Shown here: piece by piece, positions 1 through 6,766 of the stretch
Position numbering within the stretch: position 1 is the stretch's first letter
How the letters are laid out: each line of letters begins with the position of its first letter
DNA from: an uncultured Fibrobacter sp.
Lineage (GTDB): Bacteria; Fibrobacterota; Fibrobacteria; Fibrobacterales; Fibrobacteraceae
Direction: 5' to 3'
NCBI GenBank assembly: GCA_937891805.1
Contig: CALATK010000078.1
Coordinates: forward strand, 1-11,557
Length of the DNA stretch: 11,557 nucleotides
Translations under genes and position numbers: made by a program
Notes under the pieces: generated by a model
The model's database searches: none
What the model was told of the DNA's origin: nothing
The model's input: the letters and a program-made list of their open reading frames with translations, nothing else

Positions 1-1
1 C

Positions 2-331
2 GCCCTGTACGAAGAATACGGCCGCTTCTACCCGACGCGCTCAGGTTTCGAAGTGGATAAGTCCCTCGTTGGCGAACCGCTTAAGGCCAAGGTGAACGCT
101 ATTGCCGATATCGCAAAGCCCGGTGCAAAGGTCATGGTCGGTTCTAACGAAAAGACCGTGAAGCAGCTTCTGACGCTCGACGGCGTTAAGATCATCTTCG
201 ACGATGACTCCTGGATGCTGGTCCGTCCGTCCGGTACCGAACCGAAGGTTCGCATTTATACGGAATGCCGCAACCCGGATGAAAAGGACCCGATGTTCGA
301 GGCGGCCAAGGCGTTGTTCTTCAAGAATTAA
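2..331 (+). CDS. Phosphoglucomutase/phosphomannomutase family, C-terminal fragment
   Basis: This is the 3' end of a phosphohexomutase gene; its start lies before the window. The frame is open from base 2 and ends at TAA 329-331, giving about 109 residues. The diagnostic segment RPSGTEPKVRIYTE is the phosphate-binding loop of the C-terminal domain (domain IV) in the alpha-D-phosphohexomutase superfamily. These enzymes interconvert the 1- and 6-phosphates of glucose, mannose or glucosamine in the cytoplasm, feeding cell-wall, LPS or glycogen synthesis. The catalytic serine and the metal- and sugar-binding loops are outside the window, so the substrate (phosphomannomutase, phosphoglucomutase or GlmM-like) cannot be decided. 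Only 32 bases separate it from the next plus-strand gene, and I see no terminator between them, so cotranscription is possible. The family is sure; the exact enzyme is not. Confidence 0.88.
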   Translation, partial: ALYEEYGRFYPTRSGFEVDKSLVGEPLKAKVNAIADIAKPGAKVMVGSNEKTVKQLLTLDGVKIIFDDDSWMLVRPSGTEPKVRIYTECRNPDEKDPMFEAAKALFFKN

Positions 332-363
332 GGAATGTTTGAGTTTAAACAAAAAAGGATAGG

Positions 364-1347
364 ATGATGAAAAAAATACTATGCATGCTTTTTATGGCTG
401 TTGCTGTGCTGAGCTTTGCACAGGGAAACACCAAGCCGGAGTTCCAGGCTTTTGCTAGTTCGCTATTAAAATTGAAACCTGCCGAAGGTGGCTGGCAGAA
501 GTTCTCTCTCAAGGTTGAAATTGCTCCTTGGGCTTTCCAGGCGATTGGTGAGGTCCATATTGTGGCTGGTGATGCAGAACTGTTGAACTCGGCCCTTTAT
601 GATGGAACGCTTTATTCCGTGGTTGCCTATATTCCGGCCCCTGCCGCCGGAACAGACGGCAAGGAATATCAGGTGGGCGTTTTTGACATGATGCTGTTCC
701 TGGAAGACGAACCCACTCAGGTGCGAAACGTGAAGTTCCGTCTTCTGCCCCCGGCCAATGACGAATGGGCCATGGGTATTTTCAAGGATGCTATAGCCTC
801 CGGTACGGCCTTGGGTTCCGTTTGGGGGGGCGCTTACGAAGACGAAATCATCAAGGCTTCTGCCGTTCCGATGGACAAAAAACAGCTTCAGGCCAACTTG
901 AAGAAGAAAGAACGTCCTGAACCGACTTCCGTTGCCGAACCTGAACCGGCTCCTGTTGCAAAGAAGAAAAAGAAACGCTCCTATAACGAAGACGAAGAAG
1001 ATGAGGATGGTTCTAACCTGACGGTCAAGGAAAAGCGCCGCCGTGCTATGCTGCAGAAAAAGCGCGAAGCCGCAGCAGAAGAGGCGGAAGAAGAGGAAGA
1101 AGCTCCTGTTGTGAAGAAGAAAAAGAAGAAACGCTCCTATGACGAAGACGAGGAAGAAGCTCCTGTCGTGAAGAAGAAAAAGAAGAAGCGCTCCTACGAC
1201 GAAGACGAGGAAGAGGCTCCTGTCGTGAAGAAGAAAAAGAAGAAAAAATCTTACGACGAAGATGAAGAGGAACCTGTCGTAAAGAAGAAGAAAAAAAAGA
1301 AGAAAAAGAAAAAAGTCGTCTACGAAGATGACGAGGAAGAGGAATAG
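364..1347 (+). CDS. Exported hypothetical protein with Lys-rich/acidic tandem-repeat tail
   Basis: I do not recognise this 327-residue protein. Residues 1-20 form a signal peptide (MMKKILCMLFMAVAVLSFAQ), probably cut after SFA, so it should be periplasmic or outer-membrane associated. Residues 21-180 form an unassigned, probably beta-rich domain. The rest is extremely charged: a first KKKKKRSYNEDEE block near residue 196, then four copies of a unit of about 19 residues (APVVKKKKKKRSYDEDEEE) starting near residues 247, 266, 285 and 304. The last copy is shortened and carries 11 consecutive lysines. AAGG at 355-358 fits the second ATG (367) slightly better than the first, so the mature N-terminus may be MKKIL. 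The gene lies between the mutase and YebC genes on the same strand. The tail could bind polyanions, peptidoglycan or other envelope polymers, but that is inference. Confidence 0.82.
   Translation: MMKKILCMLFMAVAVLSFAQGNTKPEFQAFASSLLKLKPAEGGWQKFSLKVEIAPWAFQAIGEVHIVAGDAELLNSALYDGTLYSVVAYIPAPAAGTDGKEYQVGVFDMMLFLEDEPTQVRNVKFRLLPPANDEWAMGIFKDAIASGTALGSVWGGAYEDEIIKASAVPMDKKQLQANLKKKERPEPTSVAEPEPAPVAKKKKKRSYNEDEEDEDGSNLTVKEKRRRAMLQKKREAAAEEAEEEEEAPVVKKKKKKRSYDEDEEEAPVVKKKKKKRSYDEDEEEAPVVKKKKKKKSYDEDEEEPVVKKKKKKKKKKKVVYEDDEEEE
1098..1320 (+). repeat. Tandem coding repeat, period 57/57/54 bp
   Basis: Four in-frame copies encode (A)PVVKKKKKKRSYDEDEEE. The GCT-CCT-GT starts fall at 1102, 1159 and 1216 (exact 57-base spacing); the fourth copy lacks the GCT codon and has CCT at 1273, 54 bases on from the matching CCT. 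A degenerate fifth relative begins at 949. Copies differ mainly at third positions (GTT/GTC, TAT/TAC, AAA/AAG), which suggests duplication with the protein sequence kept. The final copy is drawn out into a pure lysine run. Confidence 0.9.
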
Positions 1348-1390
1348 TATTCCTGAAGAGTTTAACAAAACATCAACTTTAAACCCCGAT

Positions 1391-1395
1391 AGAGG
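1391..1395 (+). promoter_or_regulatory. Ribosome binding site of the YebC gene
   Basis: AGAGG lies five bases before ATG 1401, which fixes the start at the conserved MSGHSKW N-terminus. Confidence 0.7.
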
Positions 1396-1400
1396 TATTT

Positions 1401-2144
1401 ATGTCTGGTCACTCCAAATGGGCCACCACCAAACGCAAGAAAGCTAAGACTGACGTCGCCCGCGCCAAGGCGTGGAACAAGCTGATTAAGGAAATCTCCA
1501 TTGCCGCCAAGCTCGGCGGTGGAAACCCCGACGCAAACCCCCGTCTGCGTGCAGCTATCCTTAAGTCCAAGAGCCAGAGCTTGCCCACCAAGAACATTGA
1601 AAGCGCCATCGCCAAGGGTACGGGTGCCAACTCCGGTACCGAAATGACGGAGCCGCTATACGAAGGACGCGGCCCGGCCGGTGTTGCCATCATGGTGCAG
1701 TGCCTGACCGACAACAAGGTCCGTACCGTTGCCGAAGTCCGCAACATCTTCAACAAGAACGGCGGTTCCATGGGTGAATCCGGTTCCGTTTCTTGGGCCT
1801 TCACCTACAAGGGCGTGATTATCGTCGATGCCGAAAAGTATCCCGAAGAAAAGGTGATGGACCTGGTGTTGGAAGCTGGTGCCGAAGACATGTCCACCGA
1901 AGACGGCGTGCACGAAATCTCCACCAGCCCCGAAGCCTTCGACCCTGTTTCCAAGGCTCTTGAAGCTGCAGGAATCGAAATGATGAGTGCCGAACTCAGC
2001 TACGTTGCCAACGACCCTGTAAAACTCGGTCATGATGACGCCCAGAAGCTTTTGAAGCTCATCGACAAGTTCGAAGATCACGACGACGTTCAGGACGTGT
2101 ACCACAACGCCGAAATCGACGAAGCGGACATGGACGCGGAGTAG
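1401..2144 (+). CDS. yebC: YebC/PmpR (TACO1) family protein
   Basis: A full-length, 247-residue YebC-family protein. The N-terminus MSGHSKWATTKRKKAKTDVARAKAWNKLIKEI is the family hallmark, followed by GGGNPDANPRLRAAI, the central YEGRGPAGVAIMV segment, the TDNKVRTVAEVRN segment, and the NKNGGSMGESGSVSWAF loop. Members were long annotated as DNA-binding regulators. Later work on bacterial YebC and mitochondrial TACO1 points to a translation factor that helps ribosomes through difficult, often proline-rich, stretches. AGAGG at 1391-1395 gives a good start. The gene follows the repeat-tail protein by 53 bases and is the last plus-strand gene before a terminator-like hairpin. Which of the proposed roles applies here cannot be read from sequence. 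No truncation or missing motif is evident. Confidence 0.95.
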   Translation: MSGHSKWATTKRKKAKTDVARAKAWNKLIKEISIAAKLGGGNPDANPRLRAAILKSKSQSLPTKNIESAIAKGTGANSGTEMTEPLYEGRGPAGVAIMVQCLTDNKVRTVAEVRNIFNKNGGSMGESGSVSWAFTYKGVIIVDAEKYPEEKVMDLVLEAGAEDMSTEDGVHEISTSPEAFDPVSKALEAAGIEMMSAELSYVANDPVKLGHDDAQKLLKLIDKFEDHDDVQDVYHNAEIDEADMDAE

Positions 2145-2148
2145 AGGC

Positions 2149-2205
2149 TTGAGGTCGGGCTTCGCCCTTTGAGTGGTGAGGTCGCTCGTTATACTCGCTT
2201 TGAGT
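2149..2205 (+). repeat. Two decayed tandem intergenic repeats
   Basis: Two units of about 26 and 30 bases lie between the YebC stop and the terminator. Both begin GAGGTCG (2151-2157 and 2178-2184) and end CTTTGAGT (2167-2174 and 2198-2205). The first has a small perfect hairpin, GGGC-TTC-GCCC (2157-2167); the second has a diverged centre. They look like remnants of a genome-wide intergenic repeat, but nothing within the window proves that. Confidence 0.5.
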
Positions 2206-2206
2206 T

Positions 2207-2239
2207 AAAAGCCGATTGCCAAAAGCAGTCGGTTTTTTG
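2207..2239. terminator. Probable bidirectional rho-independent terminator
   Basis: CCGATTGC (2212-2219), loop CAAAA, GCAGTCGG (2225-2232) forms an 8-bp stem with one G-T wobble. It is followed by six T on the plus strand and preceded by AAAA, which reads as a short T run on the minus strand. It lies between the end of the YebC gene and the convergent amidase gene, so it can serve both. Confidence 0.8.
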
Positions 2240-2273
2240 TTTAACCAATTCTAGTAAGTATTAATTAGTAGCT

Positions 2274-2290
2274 GCCGCGCTATGCGCGGC
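2274..2290. repeat. GC-rich perfect hairpin after the amidase stop
   Basis: GCCGCGC-TAT-GCGCGGC is a perfect 7-bp inverted repeat immediately after the amidase stop codon (minus strand). It has no T run of its own. It may act as a 3'-end stabiliser or a weak terminator ahead of the stronger hairpin at 2207-2239. Confidence 0.55.
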
Positions 2291-3514
2291 CTATCGTCCC
2301 AGCGTTTCACGGTAGCTGTGGACTGCGGCCTTGTAGGTGCTGACGGCCTTGGAAATGCGCACGGCGATGTCCTTTTGGCCCTTGTCGGTTATCATGTAGG
2401 CTTCGTCTTCGGGGTTGCTGATGAACCCGATTTCAAAGAGGACCGCTGGCATCAGCGCGCCCACCAGCACCATGAATCCGGCACCGCCCACGCCGCCTGC
2501 CTGCCTGCGGATTTTTCCGCCATCCATGGCCTTGAGCATCTCTTCGGTGAACATGTAGCTATTCTGCTTGTATTTTTCTAGGCGGGCTTCCAGCTTGAAC
2601 CATTCGATGGGGGACAGTTCTTCTTTGGCGTTTTTTTCGCCGTAGAGCGTGGCTACCTTGTTTTCACGACGGGCGATGGCCTTGTCTTCTTCGCTTTCGG
2701 GGGCGCGCAGCACGTAAACATGGTAGCCCTTGACTTGCTTTTTGCGCTCGGCGGTAGCGTCGATGGCGTTGCAGTGCAGGCTGATAAACAGGTCTCCATC
2801 CCACTGGTTTGCAAGATTTGCCCGCTGACCCAGCTCAATGAACACGTCCTTGTCGCGGGTCATCTTGACATTGAAACCTTCTTTTTCCAGTTCTTTTTTC
2901 AAAAGCTTTCCGATGGCGAGCACGATGTCCTTTTCGTTGGATTTTTTGCCCTGGGCGCCGGTGTCTTTTCCGCCATGACCGGGATCGATGACGATGGTCT
3001 TGACTTCGCGGGTCCCTGCGGTTTCGTTTTTCGGGGGAGCGACAGGCGTGGCGGCGGGAATTGTGCTTGCCGGTGTGGTCACCGCTGCGGGAGCTGCCGC
3101 GCTTGGAGCGGGAGCAGCGCTTGAACTAGACATAAGCGTTGCGCTGGAGCTGGACTGCGTCACGGAGCTAGAAACCGGTGCGGCGCTTGAACTGCTGGGT
3201 TTTGCGTTTGGGAAAAGCTTGTAGGCGTCGTCTCTTGAAATCCAGAGGTGGCCGTTTTCAAGCTTGGGACTTGCCGCAAGCTCCATCACGTTACTGTTGT
3301 GGGAAACGAAGGGAATCCCGACGGCGAACTTGGCCGTATCCTTGGCGGTAACCAGGATGAATGTTTTTTGGATGGGAAACCAGTGGAAGGATGCCCCGGC
3401 GTCCTTGGAAAGAATCTCTGCATCCAGAAAATTTACCGATGCCGCATTGGAAGCCCCCCATGCGAAGGTGGCACAGACAAAACAGGCGAATATGGTGGCA
3501 ACCAGTTTTTTCAT
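2291..3514 (-). CDS. N-acetylmuramoyl-L-alanine amidase (Amidase_3), exported
   Basis: A 407-residue zinc amidase that cleaves the bond between MurNAc and L-alanine of peptidoglycan in the periplasm, as AmiA/B/C enzymes do during daughter-cell separation. Residues 1-20 form a signal peptide. Residues 25-103 are an unassigned N-terminal domain. Residues 106-165 are a Ser/Ala/Pro-rich flexible linker. The catalytic domain starts near residue 171. Zinc-ligand and catalytic positions are visible: IDPGHGG (His180), NEKD (Glu194), SLHCNA (His247) and VLFEIGFISN (Glu361). An insertion at about 270-345 (basic and acidic, with a GGVGGAGF segment) matches the region that in AmiB/C enzymes can hold an autoinhibitory helix regulated by EnvC/NlpD-type activators; that role is inferred. 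Its ATG overlaps the smpB stop (ATGA, 3511-3514), so translation is probably coupled. It ends the obg-smpB-amidase operon. Confidence 0.94.
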   Translation of the reverse strand: MKKLVATIFACFVCATFAWGASNAASVNFLDAEILSKDAGASFHWFPIQKTFILVTAKDTAKFAVGIPFVSHNSNVMELAASPKLENGHLWISRDDAYKLFPNAKPSSSSAAPVSSSVTQSSSSATLMSSSSAAPAPSAAAPAAVTTPASTIPAATPVAPPKNETAGTREVKTIVIDPGHGGKDTGAQGKKSNEKDIVLAIGKLLKKELEKEGFNVKMTRDKDVFIELGQRANLANQWDGDLFISLHCNAIDATAERKKQVKGYHVYVLRAPESEEDKAIARRENKVATLYGEKNAKEELSPIEWFKLEARLEKYKQNSYMFTEEMLKAMDGGKIRRQAGGVGGAGFMVLVGALMPAVLFEIGFISNPEDEAYMITDKGQKDIAVRISKAVSTYKAAVHSYRETLGR

Positions 3515-3984
3515 CGCAGGTGCACCTTTGCCGCCCGGGCCATTTCCAGTTTGGCGTCGCGGTTGATAATATCTTGCCGCTTGTCCCGCTGGTCCTTGCC
3601 GCGGCAGATTCCCATTTCCAGCTTGGCGCGACGGTTCTTGAAATAGAGCTTCAGGGGGATCAGCGTGCAGCCCTTCTGCTCCTTGGCCTTGCGCATCTTG
3701 GCGATTTCATGGACATGGGCCAAGAGCTTGCGGCGCCTTGCCGGGAAATGGTTGAAACGGTTTGCAAAAACGTACTCATCGATATGGGCTCCTACCAACC
3801 AGAGTTCGTTCTTTTTCTCGTCGATGTCGATCCAGGCTTCGCCCAGGGTGCACTTGCCGTCGCGAATGGACTTGACCTCTGAACCGATAAGCATGATACC
3901 CACTTCGAAGGTCTCGTCCACGAAGTAGAGGTGCTGCGCCTTGCGGTTCACGATAACAGGTGTACTCTGTTCCTTTTTAGCCAT
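3511..3984 (-). CDS. smpB: SsrA-binding protein SmpB
   Basis: A full-length (157 residues) SmpB, the partner of tmRNA (ssrA) in trans-translation. It binds the tRNA-like domain of tmRNA and brings it to ribosomes stalled on broken mRNAs. Visible family features are the N-terminal NRKAQHLYFVDETFEVGI, the GSEVKSIRDGKCTLGEAW segment, and the region around RRRKLLAHVHEI. LIPLKLYFKNRRAKLEMGICRGK forms the end of the beta-barrel. The basic C-terminal tail KDQRDKRQDIINRDAKLEMARAAK becomes helical in the mRNA channel. The ssrA gene is not in this window. It sits 3 bases after obg and overlaps the amidase gene by 4 bases, indicating one transcript. Confidence 0.96.
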   Translation of the reverse strand: MAKKEQSTPVIVNRKAQHLYFVDETFEVGIMLIGSEVKSIRDGKCTLGEAWIDIDEKKNELWLVGAHIDEYVFANRFNHFPARRRKLLAHVHEIAKMRKAKEQKGCTLIPLKLYFKNRRAKLEMGICRGKDQRDKRQDIINRDAKLEMARAAKVHLR

Positions 3985-3987
3985 AGG

Positions 3988-5034
3988 TTAGGCCTTCTTT
4001 TTCCAGCCGCCCTTTTTGCTGTCGCTGCCGGAATTGCTCTTGCTTTCCCAGCCCATTTTTTTCTTTTGCACATGGGGCACGGCATCGTCCAGGGCCTGCT
4101 GCAGTTCCTTGCAGCCGTCTCCTGTAATGGCTGAGGTCACGATGACTTTTTCCCTGTGCTTCTTGAATTCCTTGATGGACTCTTCGATTCCAAGGTCGCT
4201 CTTGTTCAGGGCGATCACGTAGGACTTTTGGGCGAGCTTCGGGTGGAATGCCTTCAGTTCGCTCTTGAGCACGGTAAACTGCTCGTAGGCGTTTTCGGCA
4301 AAGCCGTCGATGACGAACAGCAGGGTATGGGTGCGTTCGATATGCTTCAGGAACTGGTGGCCCAGGCCCTTGCCTTCGCTGGCTCCTTCCAGAAGCCCCG
4401 GAATGTCAGCCACCACAAAGCTGTGACCATTCATCTGCACAATGCCGAGTACCGGCTCCAGCGTGGTAAACGGATAATCTCCGACTTTAGGGCGTCCGCT
4501 AGAAATCTTGTTCACCAGGCTGGACTTGCCCGCGTTTGGGAACCCTACCAGGCCCACGTCGGCCATGAGTTTCAGTTCCAAGAAAAGTTCCCGCTTTTCG
4601 CCCTTTTCACCGGGGGTGCACTTGCGGGGTGCCTGGACCTTTGGGGTGGCGAAATGCTGGTTGCCCATGCCGCCCTTGCCGCCACGGGCCGCAATCCATT
4701 TCTGGCCTGCTTCGGTGAGGTCTGCGAGGATTCGCCCTTCGGCGTCCTTGACGATGGTTCCGCGGGGTACGTCCACAATCAGGTCTTCGGCAGAAGCCCC
4801 GGTGCAGCGCTTGGCGCCACCGGGCTGGCCGTTTTTCGCCTTGTACAGGCGGGCGTTCCCCATGTCCAGGAGGGTAGAATACTGTTCGTTGACTCTGAGA
4901 ATTACGTGACCGCCGCGCCCGCCGTCACCGCCGTCGGGGCCTCCCAGGGGCACGAACTTTTCACGGTGGAAGCTTACGATGCCGTCACCGCCCTTGCCGG
5001 AGCGCACTTCAATGGATTTTTCGTCTAGGAACAT
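3988..5034 (-). CDS. obg: Obg/CgtA GTPase
   Basis: A 348-residue Obg GTPase, an essential cytoplasmic GTPase associated with 50S subunit maturation and stress signalling. Residues 1-157 form the glycine-rich Obg fold (SGKGGDGIVSFHREKF, GGPDGGDGGRGG, ARGGKGGMGN). The G domain shows G1 GFPNAGKS (164-171), switch PFTTLEP (188-194), G3 DIPG (210-213), G4 NKSD (277-280) and G5 SA (301-302). After residue 320 only a short Lys/Ser-rich tail (KKKMGWESKSNSG...GGWKKKA) is present, with no OCT domain, as in the short Obg forms of many phyla. No Shine-Dalgarno sequence precedes the ATG. Instead a promoter-like element runs right up to it (5032-5050), so the mRNA may be leaderless. It is the first gene of the obg-smpB-amidase operon. 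Confidence 0.97.
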   Translation of the reverse strand: MFLDEKSIEVRSGKGGDGIVSFHREKFVPLGGPDGGDGGRGGHVILRVNEQYSTLLDMGNARLYKAKNGQPGGAKRCTGASAEDLIVDVPRGTIVKDAEGRILADLTEAGQKWIAARGGKGGMGNQHFATPKVQAPRKCTPGEKGEKRELFLELKLMADVGLVGFPNAGKSSLVNKISSGRPKVGDYPFTTLEPVLGIVQMNGHSFVVADIPGLLEGASEGKGLGHQFLKHIERTHTLLFVIDGFAENAYEQFTVLKSELKAFHPKLAQKSYVIALNKSDLGIEESIKEFKKHREKVIVTSAITGDGCKELQQALDDAVPHVQKKKMGWESKSNSGSDSKKGGWKKKA

Positions 5035-5050
5035 GTAACAAATGTAGAAA
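5032..5050 (-). promoter_or_regulatory. Promoter-like element abutting the obg start codon
   Basis: Read on the minus strand this is TTTCTACATTTGTTACATG, ending in the obg ATG. TACATTT could be a -10 box, which would place transcription start at or within a few bases of the ATG. It matches 16 of 19 positions of the element at 7607-7625 before the TIGR02147 gene. I found no convincing -35 box. Confidence 0.5.
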
Positions 5051-5074
5051 AATTGTTATCGGGAAAACCCATTT

Positions 5075-6697
5075 CTACTTGTTGCAGGTCCCGTACTTGC
5101 TGATGGAATGAATCTTTGACGAAATGTTCGAGCCTGGTTTCTCGAAACTGACTTCCACGCGGCTGATGTTTTTCACGACGCTGTCGCGTTCGACGTGGAG
5201 CCCGAAGCCTTCCTGGACAAAGTCGCTCCACTTGATGTTTGCGGTCACGAGCTGCTCCGTTGCGGGCAGTTGCGCCTTGTAGTAATCGTATTCCGTCAGC
5301 TTGTTGTCGTTGGGGAAGCGGATGTTTATAAAGAAGCTTTCGTTCGCGGTGTAGGTAATGCATACGCCGCCCCATTCGGTCAGGTCGTTGCCACGCTGTT
5401 CATCGCCGGAAATTTCGAAAAAGATTCTTGCATAGGGGTGGCTGTCGCCGAGGCGCGCGATGGTATAGATGTAGCCGTACTTGTCGCGGGATGCCGATTC
5501 GTAGCCGTAACCCTTGTCGCCCGCGGGCCAGCTGAATGTCGATGCGGAATCCGTATAGAAATGCAAGAAGCCGTAGGTGTCGCTGCCGTCGTCGATTTGC
5601 GTGTTCACTCGGCTGCAGGTGCGGCCAAGGTCCGGGTCCATCACGTTCATGCAGTTCCTGGCGCAGTACATGGAGCCGGTGCAGTCCAGTTCGGCGATTG
5701 TGTCCAGTTCTACGACCGGGAAGATTACGGTGTCGCCATCGAATTTCTGCTCCAGAATCCAGTGGCCGTCTAGGCAGCGGAATATGGAGCGGTAGTAGGC
5801 GGAGTTTTCGCTGGTGTCGGGGAGCAGCGCGCCGGCGCGTTTTTCGGTGCAGCGGCCAAGCCCGTAAACATCGTTCCAGAACGATTCCATGACGGGTTCG
5901 AATGCGGGAATGGTGTCCGCGAAATCCCACGTCTCGATATTTTTGCGTATTTTTGGGGCGTTCGCTTCGAAAGCGTTGTCGGCGAGGGTCGCCTTCAACT
6001 TTTCGCTGTTCCAGAATCCGTCTTCTTCCAGGTCTTTTGCAAAGTCTGCCAGCTGTTCGCTGAATTCCGCCTCGGTGCAGTTCAGCTGCATCAAGACGGA
6101 GATGGCGAGCAGGGCAGCGTCCCCTTCACTGTCGCCGAAGATGTTCAGGTCTTCGAATCCCCTTGAAATGTCCGTAATCCCGAATGCGGCGAAAATTTCC
6201 CGCTCCGCTTGCGATTTCGCCTCGCCGATTTTCATGGACTTGTTCCGCACCAGCCATTGCGTGCGCTCGTAGGCGAGGTGCGTGAGCAGGTTGATGTTCG
6301 CGGTTTCGCGGTCTTCCAAATCGGTCAGTGCGTTCAGTTTTATCTGGCTTGCCGAACGTTTGCCGGTGACTTCGCTCCAGTAGAACCCTTCGGCTTCGAG
6401 CAGCGCATAGGGGGCGTCCAGGTTGATGTTGGAAATATTGAATTCGCCCTTGTTGCTTGCGACCGTTCCCGTAAACGTGTTGCCTGTTTGCACCAGGTTG
6501 TCGCCGTCGATTTCGTGAAGCACCACGGTGGAACCGATTACAAACGGTCCCTTCTGCGAAACGCCCGCCACGGTCTTGTCGGCGATGGCGTTTTCGGCTT
6601 CGGTGGAACCGCCGGTGGATTTTTTGTCGTCGCCATTGGAGCAGCCGACAAAGAATATGGCCGCGGCAAACATTGTTAAAACTAATTTGTTCTTCAT
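5075..6697 (-). CDS. Outer-surface lipoprotein of unknown function
   Basis: A predicted 540-residue lipoprotein. MKNKLVLTMFAAAIFFVGC is a lipoprotein signal with lipidation at Cys19. An upstream in-frame ATG (6715) exists, but GAGGAG at 6708-6713 overlaps that reading and lies 10 bases before ATG 6697, so I take 6697. Residues 43-141 hold a module with SQKGPFVIGSTVVLHE and ANINLLTHL, a pattern I recall from other Fibrobacter and Bacteroidota lipoproteins without a known role. Residues 283-361 are cysteine-rich (RC, RC, DC, YC, NC, TC), probably disulphide-linked. Residues 375-539 resemble a galactose-binding-like beta-sandwich such as cell-surface carbohydrate-binding modules (GGVCITYTANESFFINIRF, IKWSDFVQEGFG, ending KYGTC). 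Polysaccharide binding is therefore a guess. It follows the TIGR02147 regulator gene by 69 bases on the same strand and probably shares its transcript. Confidence 0.85.
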   Translation of the reverse strand: MKNKLVLTMFAAAIFFVGCSNGDDKKSTGGSTEAENAIADKTVAGVSQKGPFVIGSTVVLHEIDGDNLVQTGNTFTGTVASNKGEFNISNINLDAPYALLEAEGFYWSEVTGKRSASQIKLNALTDLEDRETANINLLTHLAYERTQWLVRNKSMKIGEAKSQAEREIFAAFGITDISRGFEDLNIFGDSEGDAALLAISVLMQLNCTEAEFSEQLADFAKDLEEDGFWNSEKLKATLADNAFEANAPKIRKNIETWDFADTIPAFEPVMESFWNDVYGLGRCTEKRAGALLPDTSENSAYYRSIFRCLDGHWILEQKFDGDTVIFPVVELDTIAELDCTGSMYCARNCMNVMDPDLGRTCSRVNTQIDDGSDTYGFLHFYTDSASTFSWPAGDKGYGYESASRDKYGYIYTIARLGDSHPYARIFFEISGDEQRGNDLTEWGGVCITYTANESFFINIRFPNDNKLTEYDYYKAQLPATEQLVTANIKWSDFVQEGFGLHVERDSVVKNISRVEVSFEKPGSNISSKIHSISKYGTCNK

Positions 6698-6707
6698 AAA
6701 AGATTTA

Positions 6708-6713
6708 CTCCTC
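6708..6713 (-). promoter_or_regulatory. Ribosome binding site deciding the lipoprotein start
   Basis: GAGGAG on the minus strand, 10 bases before ATG 6697. Because it immediately overlaps the upstream in-frame ATG at 6715, that earlier ATG cannot use it. The resulting N-terminus is also a cleaner lipoprotein signal. Confidence 0.75.
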
Positions 6714-6766
6714 ATTGGACTCTATCGCACTTCGTGCACCAGAGTGACATATCCATTCTAAATTTT

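Noticed and set aside
1098..1320. CRISPR array or minisatellite
   Set aside because: The repeats are contiguous, in frame and coding, with no unique spacers.
466..1368. 300-residue minus-strand frame opposite the repeat-tail gene
   Set aside because: It is the mirror of the AAG/GAA-rich repeats, giving runs of Phe/Leu. It has no ribosome binding site or recognisable domain, and the plus frame has a signal peptide.
4156..5028. 290-residue plus-strand frame opposite obg
   Set aside because: obg is unmistakable in this interval; the opposite frame is open only because of codon bias.
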